Shown piece by piece: positions 1 to 8,508 of a stretch of 31,323 nucleotides of DNA. Made by a program: the position numbers and the translations under genes. Below the pieces are notes generated by a model. That model was not told where the DNA came from. It searched no databases and saw only the letters and a program-made list of their open reading frames with translations. The stretch lies in the NCBI GenBank assembly GCA_021827885.1, contig JAKAUD010000118.1, positions 1 through 31,323 on the forward strand. The letters are read 5' to 3'. The stretch comes from Thermoplasmata archaeon. GTDB taxonomy: Archaea; Thermoplasmatota; Thermoplasmata; Thermoplasmatales; Thermoplasmataceae. Position 1 is the stretch's first letter; every line of letters starts with the position of its first letter.

Positions 1-310
1 TTCCTATTAATAAATTATCTCGTTTTCAATTTCACAGAGGGAACCATAAAGGCTTAACATCCAATAGATCCGCGAGAATATAACCAGCCAAGAAAATCTC
101 TTTTGGAAATAGATTTTGCACGTTCGTGCCTTCCATCTGGGAACGGGCATTTTCCTTTTGGAAGGATACCTTAAGAGCTGGAAAAACGAGCAAAAAAAGT
201 GGAGGTATAAGTAATTCCGCATGCTTCACCTGATGCTTATTTGAATCAGGAATGCAAGTGCAACATTTTGATCATGCCAATAGAAAGAAATGGCATTATC
301 GTATCAATGC
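1..310. other. Left-edge region without a supported gene
   Basis: Two overlapping minus-strand open frames lie here, about 71 codons (7-222) and 65 codons (32-229). The 65-codon frame begins at a GTG inside an AGGTGA, and the 71-codon frame begins at an ATG only 3 nt after it, so neither start has normal ribosome-site spacing. Neither product resembles a family I recognise. A short inverted repeat, ATGCCA (274-279) and TGGCAT (291-296), has no clear role. I see no tRNA. One of the frames could be a small gene or a decayed gene end. Confidence 0.3.
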
Positions 311-317
311 AAACGCA

Positions 318-370
318 CAAAAAATATCAATAAAAATCAAAAAAATGGGTATAAACGAGTTCTTCAACTC
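318..370 (-). terminator. Hairpin plus T-tracts ending the csl4-LSm operon
   Basis: Directly at the LSm stop codon the minus strand reads GAGTT-GAAG-AACTC (357-370), a perfect 5-bp stem with a 4-nt loop. It is followed by three T-rich runs, of 7, 5 and 6 T, down to about 318. Archaeal termination depends mainly on such T-tracts, so this is a plausible operon end; the hairpin may only protect the 3' end. Confidence 0.6.
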
Positions 371-584
371 ATGTGGGAACAATTCTCACTACGTTGCTTC
401 CCCTTACGACTACCATTCCTAGTTTCTTAATGGCGGTATCTGAATTTTCCTCGACATCGTCCATTACCATATTCATGTATTCATCGTAACCTGTCAATAC
501 GCCCTGAAGTGTTCTGTTGTCTTTCAATAGCAGTATGACCTTCTTGTTCAGGCTTTCCTCAAGCAGTTTCATTGGCATTATCAT
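369..584 (-). CDS. Archaeal Sm-like protein (LSm/SmAP)
   Basis: A 71-residue protein of the Sm fold, which forms heptameric rings that bind U-rich RNA and take part in RNA processing and turnover. The Sm1 part is visible as LNKKVILLLKDNRTLQGVLTGYD with the central G and D, and the Sm2 part as KLGMVVVRGSNVV, carrying the RG-N/S signature. Length matches archaeal SmAPs (70-80). I chose the ATG at 584. The GTG at 593 sits inside an AGGTGA ribosome site, whose spacing of about 6 nt fits the ATG. It is the last gene of the csl4 operon; its ribosome site overlaps the stop codon of the small gene upstream, suggesting coupled translation. Confidence 0.93.
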   Translation of the reverse strand: MIMPMKLLEESLNKKVILLLKDNRTLQGVLTGYDEYMNMVMDDVEENSDTAIKKLGMVVVRGSNVVRIVPT

Positions 585-593
585 TTTTTTCAC

Positions 594-752
594 CTAATTA
601 TATTCTTCTCCATCCACGTTTTCTTCTCTGCTCATTATGACTTGAATGAGGCCCTTTAAAACCTCTTTCACATCATCGAGCTCTCTTCTCATGTTGCTTA
701 ATTCCGTTGTCAATTTTTTAAATTCGACTACATCGTTATTTTCTGTTTTCAA
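594..752 (-). CDS. Small coiled-coil protein between csl4 and LSm
   Basis: An open frame of 52 codons starting at TTG (752) and ending at TAG (594-596). A GGTGG ribosome site lies 5 nt before the TTG, inside the end of csl4, and the frame overlaps csl4 by 17 nt. Its stop abuts the AGGTGA of LSm, so the three genes are tightly coupled. The product is charged and almost entirely helical, with a heptad-like pattern through FKKLTTELSNMRRELDDVKEV, an amphipathic LKGLIQVIM stretch and an acidic tail. I do not recognise a family. Position suggests a partner of the RNA-processing proteins, but that is inference. The non-ATG start and short length make it easy to miss. Confidence 0.7.
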   Translation of the reverse strand: MKTENNDVVEFKKLTTELSNMRRELDDVKEVLKGLIQVIMSREENVDGEEYN

Positions 753-1329
753 TTTTCCCACCAAAATTAATCATTTCTCCATAATCACTTGCGATTTTTC
801 TCTGTTCGGTCCTCTCACAGTTATCGCAGTACAAGGTCCCGTTTTTGATCAACAGAAATTCACGGCATCTCGTGCATCTTGCCTTGACTACTCCCAGATT
901 TCTGCCCATCAGTCCCAGTTCAAAATTCTGTCCGATCCTGAGAACACTCGCCCGGATATAATCACCCGTTCTTATGTTTGGTATTTCAGATTGTCTTCCT
1001 CTGTCACCTTGTCCAAACCTGATATAGCCTTCTGCAGTATATGGCGTAGTACCTATTTTTTGATCCTCATACCCTCCAATTTTTACGATAGCCTGCCGTT
1101 GATCAACCTTGATAACCTGTCCATAGCATATATCGCCAATCTTTGGTTTCAGCCTGATTTTTTCAGTTTTAACGTATACAATCATCCTGCTGTCGTCTTT
1201 CATCATCTTTCCAAAGGCTAGCGATCTGACATAACCGTTTATTTCAACTGTATTAACGCCTGGAACATATTCCTCTGCAGATGAAAGAACTTCACCGGGG
1301 AAAACCATTCTGTCTTTTTCCTGATCCAT
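736..1329 (-). CDS. csl4: Exosome complex RNA-binding protein Csl4
   Basis: Csl4 is a cap subunit of the archaeal RNA exosome, the 3'-to-5' RNA degrading and tailing machine; it sits on the Rrp41/Rrp42 ring and helps select substrates. The N-terminal domain has the family's VFPGEVLSSAEEYVPG motif. The S1 RNA-binding domain follows (about 60-145 of 197). A C-terminal zinc ribbon has CTRC and CDNC separated by 12 residues. The longer TTG start at 1350 is less likely: the ATG at 1329 has no ribosome site, but a TATA-like box lies 22-29 nt upstream, as for a leaderless mRNA. First gene of the csl4, coiled-coil, LSm operon. Confidence 0.95.
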   Translation of the reverse strand: MDQEKDRMVFPGEVLSSAEEYVPGVNTVEINGYVRSLAFGKMMKDDSRMIVYVKTEKIRLKPKIGDICYGQVIKVDQRQAIVKIGGYEDQKIGTTPYTAEGYIRFGQGDRGRQSEIPNIRTGDYIRASVLRIGQNFELGLMGRNLGVVKARCTRCREFLLIKNGTLYCDNCERTEQRKIASDYGEMINFGGKIENRK

Positions 1330-1350
1330 ATTTAACCAACTTAATCCCAA

Positions 1351-1358
1351 TTTAATAT
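1351..1358 (-). promoter_or_regulatory. TATA-like box of the csl4 operon
   Basis: ATATTAAA on the minus strand, centred about 25 nt before the csl4 ATG at 1329. There is no Shine-Dalgarno site between, consistent with transcription starting at or next to the start codon. Confidence 0.5.
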
Positions 1359-1506
1359 TAGTATAATGAAGCTAAATCATAATTTACCTATTAATATTTT
1401 TGAATCAGTTTTCATCTGCATCATCGGACATGAGGTATTGATGCATTTTCGAAATTGTGGATAAAGTGATTCCGGCCAAAAAGAAAATAGTTATTGGAAG
1501 TTTGTA

Positions 1507-1521
1507 ATCACACTCTGTGAT
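1507..1521. promoter_or_regulatory. Perfect palindrome at the arcS start
   Basis: ATCACA-CTC-TGTGAT, a perfect 6-bp inverted repeat with a 3-nt spacer, ends one base before the arcS ATG at 1523. It could be a repressor operator over the transcription start, or a small hairpin hiding the start codon. A chance occurrence cannot be excluded from one copy. Confidence 0.35.
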
Positions 1522-1522
1522 A

Positions 1523-3073
1523 ATGGACGAAGCATTCTTTGGCTTTGCTAGAACCGGTAAATTTAACGATAAGAATTATCCTTTCTTCCTCAACTGGAAT
1601 GAAGATCTCTCAGCAGGGAAAATATTCTCTGTTTTGGGGGAAGAAATGAAGGAAAAATTAAAAGTCAAATCTGGTAAACAGGAAATAAAAATAAGCCAAT
1701 CAGACAATATTATCATGGTAGAAGAGGCAGATTTGCTTATTCAAAGGCCCAAATTATTCGTCGATGCGATTATGGAAATAAACCGTCAAAATAAATTCAG
1801 GCGTTTAATTTACACGCCATTAATTGGAGATCCCTATCTCTTTCCGATCCTTGCTTTATTGGGTGTCTCTATTCAGGATAATTTCATTTCGGATATGGAT
1901 GGAATCGAGAAAATTGCATATAGAACATTGGGAAGAATGAAAACTGAGAGAGATTCCAGGGAAGAAAATTCAAGATTTCTCCTCAATATTTCTGAGGACA
2001 TACAAAACTCAATAAGAAATTCCACGCTGTTCGATATAGTGGAAAAATTCAGCATTTCGTCGAAAGCGGTTGAAATCTTCCGCATCCTGCTAAACGATTA
2101 TCAAAGTGATCTGGAGGAGGTATTCCCAAGAAGAACCCAGAAAATCATGGCGTCATCCAACCTTTCCCTTCTGAGGCCGGATATTACAAGATTCCAGGAT
2201 TATATGAAAAATTCATATGAGAAGCCAGATGCCAGAACCATTTGCCTCTTCCTGCCCTGTTCTGCAAGAAAACCGTACTCAGAGTCCAAATCCCATAAGC
2301 GCATATTTGAGGCAATTGGGGACTTGAGAGATTATATCCACGAAGTCATATTAACGTCACCAATAGGAATCGTGCCGAGGGAACTCGAAGAGACATATCC
2401 GGCTGCCTTTTACGATATTCCCGTCACAGGGCGTTGGTCAGGGGAGGAGCAGGCAATGCTGTCAGGCATTCTGAAAGGGTATCTAAATCGAAACAGATAC
2501 GAGAAGTCCATTGCATTTCTTACAGAAGATTATATGTTTGCAGCGGAATATCTGCCAGAGGGTACTGAAATTATTGAATGGAATAAGAAAAATGACAGCT
2601 CTTACAGCGAATTGAGGAACAGGATCGCGCAATATGTAACCGAAGCCATGCCGACTAGAGCAAGGGAAGGCATGAGGGAAAAATTCAACGCAATAATCGA
2701 TTACCAGTTTGGAAAATGGCTTTTGCCATATACATCGAAAGGAAAAATAATACGGAATTACAACCAGTTCATGCTTGTAATCGATGGAAAACCTTCACTG
2801 ATTTACCAGCAGGAAAAGGGGAAGATGGCAATAAACAGGAATTTTACGGCACCTTTCATTGAAAATGGCAAATTCCTGGTTGAAATAGATGATTTCAAGC
2901 CAACAGCAAACATTTACGCAGTTGGAATACTGTCAGCCACCCCTGAAATTAGAACTGAAGACGAGATTGTTCTGCACCATGCCGGCCAAGCGAAAGGTGT
3001 TGGGACGGCAAAAATGCCTGTATCTGCAATGGTGAATCTCAGTAAAGGTGTGGCAATAAAAGTCAGAAATTGA
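1523..3073 (+). CDS. arcS: Archaeosine synthase ArcS (TgtA2-type, with PUA domain)
   Basis: ArcS acts in making archaeosine at position 15 of tRNA. It joins lysine to preQ0 already inserted by TgtA, and a radical-SAM partner (RaSEA) then releases archaeosine. The 516-residue protein carries the family signature PCSARKPYSESKSH at about residues 245-258, of the form PC-x3-KPYS-x2-SH, including the lysine of KPYS. The last 75 or so residues have the PUA RNA-binding pattern (FTAPFIENGKFLVEIDD, then GVGTAKM near the end). The N-terminal third is a degenerate TGT-like domain. I chose ATG 1523 over GTG 1517; no ribosome site is present, so it is probably leaderless. It is a single gene, divergent from csl4. 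RaSEA and TgtA are not in this window. Confidence 0.9.
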   Translation: MDEAFFGFARTGKFNDKNYPFFLNWNEDLSAGKIFSVLGEEMKEKLKVKSGKQEIKISQSDNIIMVEEADLLIQRPKLFVDAIMEINRQNKFRRLIYTPLIGDPYLFPILALLGVSIQDNFISDMDGIEKIAYRTLGRMKTERDSREENSRFLLNISEDIQNSIRNSTLFDIVEKFSISSKAVEIFRILLNDYQSDLEEVFPRRTQKIMASSNLSLLRPDITRFQDYMKNSYEKPDARTICLFLPCSARKPYSESKSHKRIFEAIGDLRDYIHEVILTSPIGIVPRELEETYPAAFYDIPVTGRWSGEEQAMLSGILKGYLNRNRYEKSIAFLTEDYMFAAEYLPEGTEIIEWNKKNDSSYSELRNRIAQYVTEAMPTRAREGMREKFNAIIDYQFGKWLLPYTSKGKIIRNYNQFMLVIDGKPSLIYQQEKGKMAINRNFTAPFIENGKFLVEIDDFKPTANIYAVGILSATPEIRTEDEIVLHHAGQAKGVGTAKMPVSAMVNLSKGVAIKVRN

Positions 3074-3113
3074 TGTCTTCTGAAACAACCTGACGAAATT
3101 TTCTGATAAAACA

Positions 3114-3124
3114 TTTATTAATAA
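3114..3124 (+). promoter_or_regulatory. TATA-like box of the surface-protein/MoxR operon
   Basis: TTTATTAATAA centred about 31 nt before the ATG at 3150, in the 76-nt gap after arcS. No ribosome site is seen before the ATG. This is the only recognisable promoter before a run of seven same-strand genes. Confidence 0.45.
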
Positions 3125-3149
3125 GTTAAAGCTATTACAATTGATAATA

Positions 3150-6100
3150 ATGTCGGAGATATCGCCAAAGGCTGTGGCAATAATTGTAGCTGCTATTATA
3201 ATAGCCTCTTCATCATTCTTCATATTTCATGTCTCATATTCCACAGAGATACCAAACCTAAAGTTGCCAAAATTACATCCACCGCAAATTTTTGCACAGG
3301 AGAGCAAGTTGTTCGCTGGTTCCCTGTTGGGAACATCATTTTCATTTGTATCCAATGCAACATTTACCCTCGAAGGATATCTGTACTCGAATGCCAATTC
3401 GGGACACACTCCATTGGGGAATCGGAAAGCATACGTTTATGTATTTCCGTGGGTCGATGAGGTAACAACCAACAGCAACGGGTTCTATTCTGTAACCATG
3501 CTCCATTACGGATCATATACCGTTGGATATACCGTTCAGAATTATTCCGAGCCAACTGCATCATTCTCGATAATTCAGGGAAATTCTATTTGGCAGAACA
3601 TAACACTTTCTCCTGCGAATTTTTATAAGACAACAGGCAAGACGGTGGCAACAAATGGATCCACAATTTCCAATGTTCTTATTATATTTCATGCATTCTT
3701 TGGGAATTACACAACCACATCCGAGATCAACGGTTTCTTTTCTACTAACCTGCCGAACGCCATGTATATATCAATAACATTGAAGGGAGGTTACCATAAA
3801 TTTCCCAAACCATTATTCTTTAATGTAAGTGGAAATAGCAAATCCCTCACATTAACGATGAATAAGACGAACCAGATTATATATTTCAACGTGAGCGGGT
3901 ATATTTTTAACAAGCTTGGAAAGCCTGTTAATGGGGCTTCTGTAAGTGATATTTACCTTGGAAATGGAACCACTGTCCCCAAGACAGTTGCGAACGCTAC
4001 ATCAATTCTCAACGGATCATATGTAATCAGTGTGCCTGCAGGATATAATATCATATATGCCGGCGGAGCACCATATTTAATAAGTGTAGTTCCAGATGCC
4101 ATTTCTGGTTTGTCATCACCATCGCAGATATTTTCTAATATTGCATTTACCCCACACATTTTTGTGAACACCACATTATACAATGAAAATGCAACTCTTG
4201 TGGCCAAAGATCCTTTTTCACCGACGGGAACAGGCAAAAATGGCACAGCTGCTGTACCGACATATGGCATAGGGCAGGTTAACAGATTCCTCAGAGGCAA
4301 TTATTCAGCAGTCAATTATGGCATTGGTGTTCCACTTTCCACTCCATCGATAATAGATTTACTTATACAGAACACAAACGAATCACATTCTCCTTTAATT
4401 GATTATCCAGTTCTTGTATTGTCAAATATTACCGGCACTAATTATTTTGTCACAGTTTTTACAAATAGTTCAGGCTTTGCGAAAGTTCCGGTATTTTACC
4501 AGGGCACCTATAAAATTGTGATCTTTATTCCCGGTTTTAATTCGGGCAACATCACCGTTAATCCAGGACATGTTGATCACGTAAGCTTTTTACCATTAAA
4601 TGGACAATTCTTCACTGTCTCAGGGTACGTGCACAATAAAATTGATAATCTGCCATTATCCTCCTATACAATATTTAATAATTTATCAGGCGTTTTCCCG
4701 GTTAATTTTAGTTATTATGCTGGAAATTCTGCTGGATTTTATAGCTTTGAAGTATTCTATGATACACATTTTCCTTTTCTAACTACCAAGAATGTAAGCG
4801 AGCAATTTATTATCCAGGTTAAATACGCAGGCTTTTCTTCAAATTCATTAACTATAGACATGACGAAGGCTGGAAACTTAACCAACAATAATATTTCGCT
4901 CTCACCCGTTATTACTATTGGCAATATTGTAAATGGTCAATCCATAAGGATGTGGAATAATGTAACAAGTGGCGTTCCAGGCATAAATCACATAAATGTG
5001 ACAGAAAACCTGACAAATAGCTATACTGACAAAATTTCCATCACGCATAATTCAATCACCGCTCCATTTCTTTTAAATATCACAGTTAATTCCAGCACTA
5101 TAAACGTTCCAGATCTCCCATTGGATATATATTTGGGGGTTAATGGAGTGGTATACAATGCAACGGTAATTTCGAATGCAAGCGGGGTGATTCAGATGGA
5201 TCTATTTTATTCTGGATTATATTATCTGCAGTTCTTTGGAATAACATATGAAACGCCTAACCACAGTTATTCCTTTTCAAACACAGTTCATAATCAGGTT
5301 GTTTATATTAATCAAAGGCAGCACAGAACTGTAACAATAAAACTTGAAAATTTATTTGCCCTTAGCCATCCAACGGCACCGGAAAATATAAGTGTAGCAG
5401 ACAATGCACCGGTAATTTCAAATTCAAATCTTCCGGTTCCAATAACTTCAGGATTCAACAATCCATCGTTTGGAACGGAATTCAATTATACCCTCTCGCA
5501 GGGCAATTATTATTTCATCTATGCAGCAACGGGCTTTGTTAAGAAAGCTTTCTATTTCTTTAATAATGTCTCGTCTTTGGTTTCAAGCGATTCAATAAAC
5601 GTACAGGGTTATGGCATCGTTTTCCAAACCTCAACACCTTTAGCTTATGAACTCTGGGTAAATTCATCCTATAAATCAAGCACTAATTACAATATTAATA
5701 TTGAAAATTCCATAATTCCAACAGGTTTCCATTCATTGAATATTAGCATTATTGATCCGTTTTTGAGCTATGGCATATATGTTAACGTGTCTAGAGGAAG
5801 CCCTTCGCCCATTTTCTTCTGGAATTTCACATCCGCAGATCCTGTTGAATATGTGTGGTATAATTTATCTTCAAATGTCACTCGTGATATTGTGACTCAG
5901 GAAACGGAAAAGGGGTCAACTATATACTTCACCAATACAACATTTAAGGCTGCGGCAGGTTACATTTATAAATTTGCTTTTAACATCTCACAACCAAATA
6001 TTGAATACAATTTGAGCAAGGGAACTGAAGTTCTTTTTGTTCAACTCAATGCTGGGTACATATTACCATCGAAGGCCAATAATCTACCTATAGATCCACT

Positions 6101-6239
6101 TTTTTATTCTGGCACAACAATAACAATTTCTGTGAGCACTCCTGTATCATCATCCACCCTAACGCTTAACGAATTACCGCTTACTCTCACTTTATGGATG
6201 TATGCCACTCAAATAAACCACCAGCACAAGGGTGAATGA
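3150..6239 (+). CDS. Giant secreted surface protein with carboxypeptidase-regulatory-like repeats
   Basis: A 1029-residue protein of unknown function, exported or displayed on the cell surface. Residues about 5-30 form a hydrophobic signal or anchor segment (AVAIIVAAIIIASSSFFIF). The rest is rich in N, S, T, Y and beta-prone residues, with more than 40 N-x-S/T sequons by my count, spread over the whole length. At least four or five repeats of about 80 residues have the pattern 'v.GyvyN....pl.n..v.......t.snGfYs....g.Y.i...', for instance from residues 75, 160, 245, 405 and 490; this resembles the carboxypeptidase regulatory (Ig-like) fold. There is no C-terminal membrane segment, so any anchoring is N-terminal. 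I chose ATG 3150 over the upstream TTG. The stop overlaps the ribosome site region of the next gene. It could be an adhesin, an S-layer-associated protein or a substrate of the MoxR module. Confidence 0.8.
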   Translation: MSEISPKAVAIIVAAIIIASSSFFIFHVSYSTEIPNLKLPKLHPPQIFAQESKLFAGSLLGTSFSFVSNATFTLEGYLYSNANSGHTPLGNRKAYVYVFPWVDEVTTNSNGFYSVTMLHYGSYTVGYTVQNYSEPTASFSIIQGNSIWQNITLSPANFYKTTGKTVATNGSTISNVLIIFHAFFGNYTTTSEINGFFSTNLPNAMYISITLKGGYHKFPKPLFFNVSGNSKSLTLTMNKTNQIIYFNVSGYIFNKLGKPVNGASVSDIYLGNGTTVPKTVANATSILNGSYVISVPAGYNIIYAGGAPYLISVVPDAISGLSSPSQIFSNIAFTPHIFVNTTLYNENATLVAKDPFSPTGTGKNGTAAVPTYGIGQVNRFLRGNYSAVNYGIGVPLSTPSIIDLLIQNTNESHSPLIDYPVLVLSNITGTNYFVTVFTNSSGFAKVPVFYQGTYKIVIFIPGFNSGNITVNPGHVDHVSFLPLNGQFFTVSGYVHNKIDNLPLSSYTIFNNLSGVFPVNFSYYAGNSAGFYSFEVFYDTHFPFLTTKNVSEQFIIQVKYAGFSSNSLTIDMTKAGNLTNNNISLSPVITIGNIVNGQSIRMWNNVTSGVPGINHINVTENLTNSYTDKISITHNSITAPFLLNITVNSSTINVPDLPLDIYLGVNGVVYNATVISNASGVIQMDLFYSGLYYLQFFGITYETPNHSYSFSNTVHNQVVYINQRQHRTVTIKLENLFALSHPTAPENISVADNAPVISNSNLPVPITSGFNNPSFGTEFNYTLSQGNYYFIYAATGFVKKAFYFFNNVSSLVSSDSINVQGYGIVFQTSTPLAYELWVNSSYKSSTNYNINIENSIIPTGFHSLNISIIDPFLSYGIYVNVSRGSPSPIFFWNFTSADPVEYVWYNLSSNVTRDIVTQETEKGSTIYFTNTTFKAAAGYIYKFAFNISQPNIEYNLSKGTEVLFVQLNAGYILPSKANNLPIDPLFYSGTTITISVSTPVSSSTLTLNELPLTLTLWMYATQINHQHKGE

Positions 6240-6241
6240 AA

Positions 6242-7045
6242 ATGAAAGAAAATGAAAGAACAGAAGATAACAATAAGGATTCGGATGTCATTGATTTTGG
6301 CGCAGGAAAGAAACCTGAAAAAACCAGACAGCAGGGGGTACCAACGAAGAAGAAACAGAAAACCTTCGAGAATGAAAAAATTCACACCGAAAGCATCCCT
6401 GAGGAAGTCAAGGTTGATAATTCTCATTATCAGAGAGAAGAGATTAATAAAGACATTAAGCAAAATGGACCAGCGGGACTAAGCCTTTCCCAAAAACCAT
6501 TTGCGCCAATCGAACTGGCTCCACAGAAAAAGAAAAGATCATGGTGGGGGGGAGGCAAGCATACCAGATCTTCTGAGACAAGAACAGTTGTTGAGATCAA
6601 GACCCTTGGAGATATTCCTCCTATTGTAGAGGTAAGGAAGATCATTGGTAATGGTGACAAAAACGAGGGGACGATAAGGGGATTTAATCTGGCAAAGAAT
6701 GATGTCTCAAGATCATTTGGCATAGCACAAAAGGCCGGAGAAAGTAATAGAAAGTTCCTCATAAGGATTCTAAGGGAAGTAGGTTTGGACATTCCCGAAG
6801 AGGCTAACGTTGATAACACTGCTCTCAAGAATGCTATGAGAAACTCGCACACAGGTTCGGAATCAAACAAAATAGACGCATTAAAAAAACTGGCATTCTT
6901 CTATATGGATTATTATGAAAGGGCAAAGTTCTCAAATGAAGTTTATTCGACTGGCGATGACATACTTGATAGATTAATGGATCTTTACAACTATCTCGAT
7001 GTTGCAAAGTTGTATTATCCAACACACGAACCGGTGAGGAGGTAA
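6242..7045 (+). CDS. Cytosolic charged protein with C-terminal DUF4129-like domain
   Basis: A 267-residue soluble protein. The first 120 residues are low-complexity, rich in K, E and N, and likely disordered. From about 145 a compact helical part begins (SNRKFLIRILREVGLDIP) and continues with KLAFFYMDYYERAKFS. This layout resembles DUF4129, a domain often found with MoxR, DUF58 and transglutaminase genes, where the common end motif is L-x-x-x-YERARY. That assignment is by eye and weak. The first ATG (6236) touches the GGTGA at 6231-6235; the ATG at 6242 has a 6-nt spacer and is the better start. It sits between the surface protein gene and a one-TM protein gene, with no gap. Confidence 0.6.
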   Translation: MKENERTEDNNKDSDVIDFGAGKKPEKTRQQGVPTKKKQKTFENEKIHTESIPEEVKVDNSHYQREEINKDIKQNGPAGLSLSQKPFAPIELAPQKKKRSWWGGGKHTRSSETRTVVEIKTLGDIPPIVEVRKIIGNGDKNEGTIRGFNLAKNDVSRSFGIAQKAGESNRKFLIRILREVGLDIPEEANVDNTALKNAMRNSHTGSESNKIDALKKLAFFYMDYYERAKFSNEVYSTGDDILDRLMDLYNYLDVAKLYYPTHEPVRR

Positions 7046-7052
7046 AGAGGAA

Positions 7053-7547
7053 TTGAGCGGTCTATCCTCAGGAGCGTTGAGTCCTTCGCTTATCATTCCG
7101 GAACTGGAGGCAAACCCGTTCATTCTCCTTGCCTTTGCAATACCTCTAATAATTATTATAGGGGCATCAATCGCAATGAGTTTGGGGAAAGGAAGGGCAA
7201 AAATCGACTCACCGCCAACGCTCGAACAAAGCAAGGAACAATTCAAGGTTCCCGCAAGTCCATTCAACAGGGAGATGAAATACGTGGAAGATGATGATAT
7301 TAATCACTTTTTTAAAGCAATTGAGACAGACATGGGAAAGATTCAGGATGTCACAAAAAAGTACGAACGGCTGGTTAAGATATACAAAAAACTCGACATG
7401 AGGACAAAGTCCTTTTCAGAGAGAAGGGCAGAGCGCGCAAGGGAAAGGCGTGAAATCGTCTTCAAGGATATTGTGGAAATATACCAATATATAGAGAAGC
7501 TCAAAAATAGAGGGTTTGCATATGGAGATAAAGGAAAAAAGGCTTGA
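7053..7547 (+). CDS. Single-TM protein with cytoplasmic coiled coil
   Basis: A 164-residue protein starting at TTG, with a strong GGAGGT site (7038-7043) inside the end of the previous gene and a 9-nt spacer. Residues about 20-43 form one membrane segment (FILLAFAIPLIIIIGASIAM). From about residue 85 the chain is highly charged and helical (FFKAIETDMGKIQDVTKKY, then RRAERARERREIVFKDI), probably a cytoplasmic coiled coil. No family recognised. It overlaps the MoxR gene by 26 nt, so the two are likely made together; in MoxR modules such proteins may tether the ATPase to the membrane, which is inference. Confidence 0.7.
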   Translation: MSGLSSGALSPSLIIPELEANPFILLAFAIPLIIIIGASIAMSLGKGRAKIDSPPTLEQSKEQFKVPASPFNREMKYVEDDDINHFFKAIETDMGKIQDVTKKYERLVKIYKKLDMRTKSFSERRAERARERREIVFKDIVEIYQYIEKLKNRGFAYGDKGKKA

Positions 7548-8508
7548 AGAAATAAATTTGGATTCTCTGCAGGAAGTAAGGAATATAGTCTATTCCATGC
7601 AGAGCGAAATAGGTCAACGGGTAATTGGATACGAAAAGATCGTGATGTTCATGCTGATCAGTTTGATCAGCAGTAATCACATAATGCTTGAAGGCGTTCC
7701 CGGGTTAGCAAAAACCTATCTTGCAAACGAGTTCTCAAAGCATTTGAATGTTGTTTTCAAAAGGATCCAGTTCACTCCGGATATGCTCCCCTCAGATGTA
7801 ACAGGCAACATGATATTCAACCTTGAAACCAGAAAACTGGAATTCAGGCCAGGACCGGTTTTTTGCAATGTGCTTCTTGCCGATGAAATCAACAGGACTC
7901 CTGCCAAGGTTCAGTCTGCACTTCTTGAAACGATGGAGGAGAAACAGGTTTCAGTGTGGGGGGAGATAAAACTACTTCCAAAACCTTTCATCGTTATTGC
8001 AACACAGAATCCAATTGAGCAGGAGGGAACTTTCCCCGTAGCTGAAGCTCTCATGGACAGATTTCTTTTCAGATACATACTGACATATCCCACAAGGGAG
8101 CAGGAGCTGAGCATGCTGGGAAGGGATCTGAGGCCGTTGAGCACCATGAGCTACCTTGATCCTGATAAAATATTGCAATTAAGAGACCTGGTAGATCATG
8201 TATACATATCCAAGGATATCCAGTCTTACATGGTGGATTTCATCAGGAAAACAAGGGAAAGCAGCAAAATATACCTGGGAGCAAGCCCGCGAACCACAGT
8301 AAAGTTCATGAATGCTGCCAGGGCAAACGCGCTTATAAATGGCAGATCTTACGTGATTCCTGAGGATATATCATACATGGCACATGAACTGCTGAATCAC
8401 AGGATTATATTAAGGCCAGAGGCGCTTGTGGATTCATCCGATAATCCTGTAGAGGCTGCCTATAAAGTAATAGATGAAGTGATGTCAGAGGTAGAACCTC
8501 CAAAATGA
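7522..8508 (+). CDS. MoxR-family AAA+ ATPase
   Basis: A 328-residue ATPase of the MoxR/RavA clade, chaperone-like motors that assemble or activate vWA-domain partners and membrane or secreted complexes. Walker A is GVPGLAKT at 58-65, Walker B LLADEIN near 118, sensor 1 ATQNP near 160, and a conserved MDRF near 178 carries the arginine. Typical MoxR motifs RPGPVF and QEGTFPVAEA are present, and the C-terminal lid extends to the end. Length is normal for the family (310-340). ATG 7522 was chosen over TTG 7516 because an AGAGG site lies 8 nt upstream. It overlaps the DUF58 gene by 4 nt (ATGA), the usual MoxR-DUF58 pairing. Confidence 0.95.
   Translation: MEIKEKRLEEINLDSLQEVRNIVYSMQSEIGQRVIGYEKIVMFMLISLISSNHIMLEGVPGLAKTYLANEFSKHLNVVFKRIQFTPDMLPSDVTGNMIFNLETRKLEFRPGPVFCNVLLADEINRTPAKVQSALLETMEEKQVSVWGEIKLLPKPFIVIATQNPIEQEGTFPVAEALMDRFLFRYILTYPTREQELSMLGRDLRPLSTMSYLDPDKILQLRDLVDHVYISKDIQSYMVDFIRKTRESSKIYLGASPRTTVKFMNAARANALINGRSYVIPEDISYMAHELLNHRIILRPEALVDSSDNPVEAAYKVIDEVMSEVEPPK

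Noticed and set aside
646..1221. Long plus-strand open frame opposite csl4
   Set aside because: It is antisense to csl4, whose S1 domain and zinc ribbon are clear; the frame shows no domain of its own.
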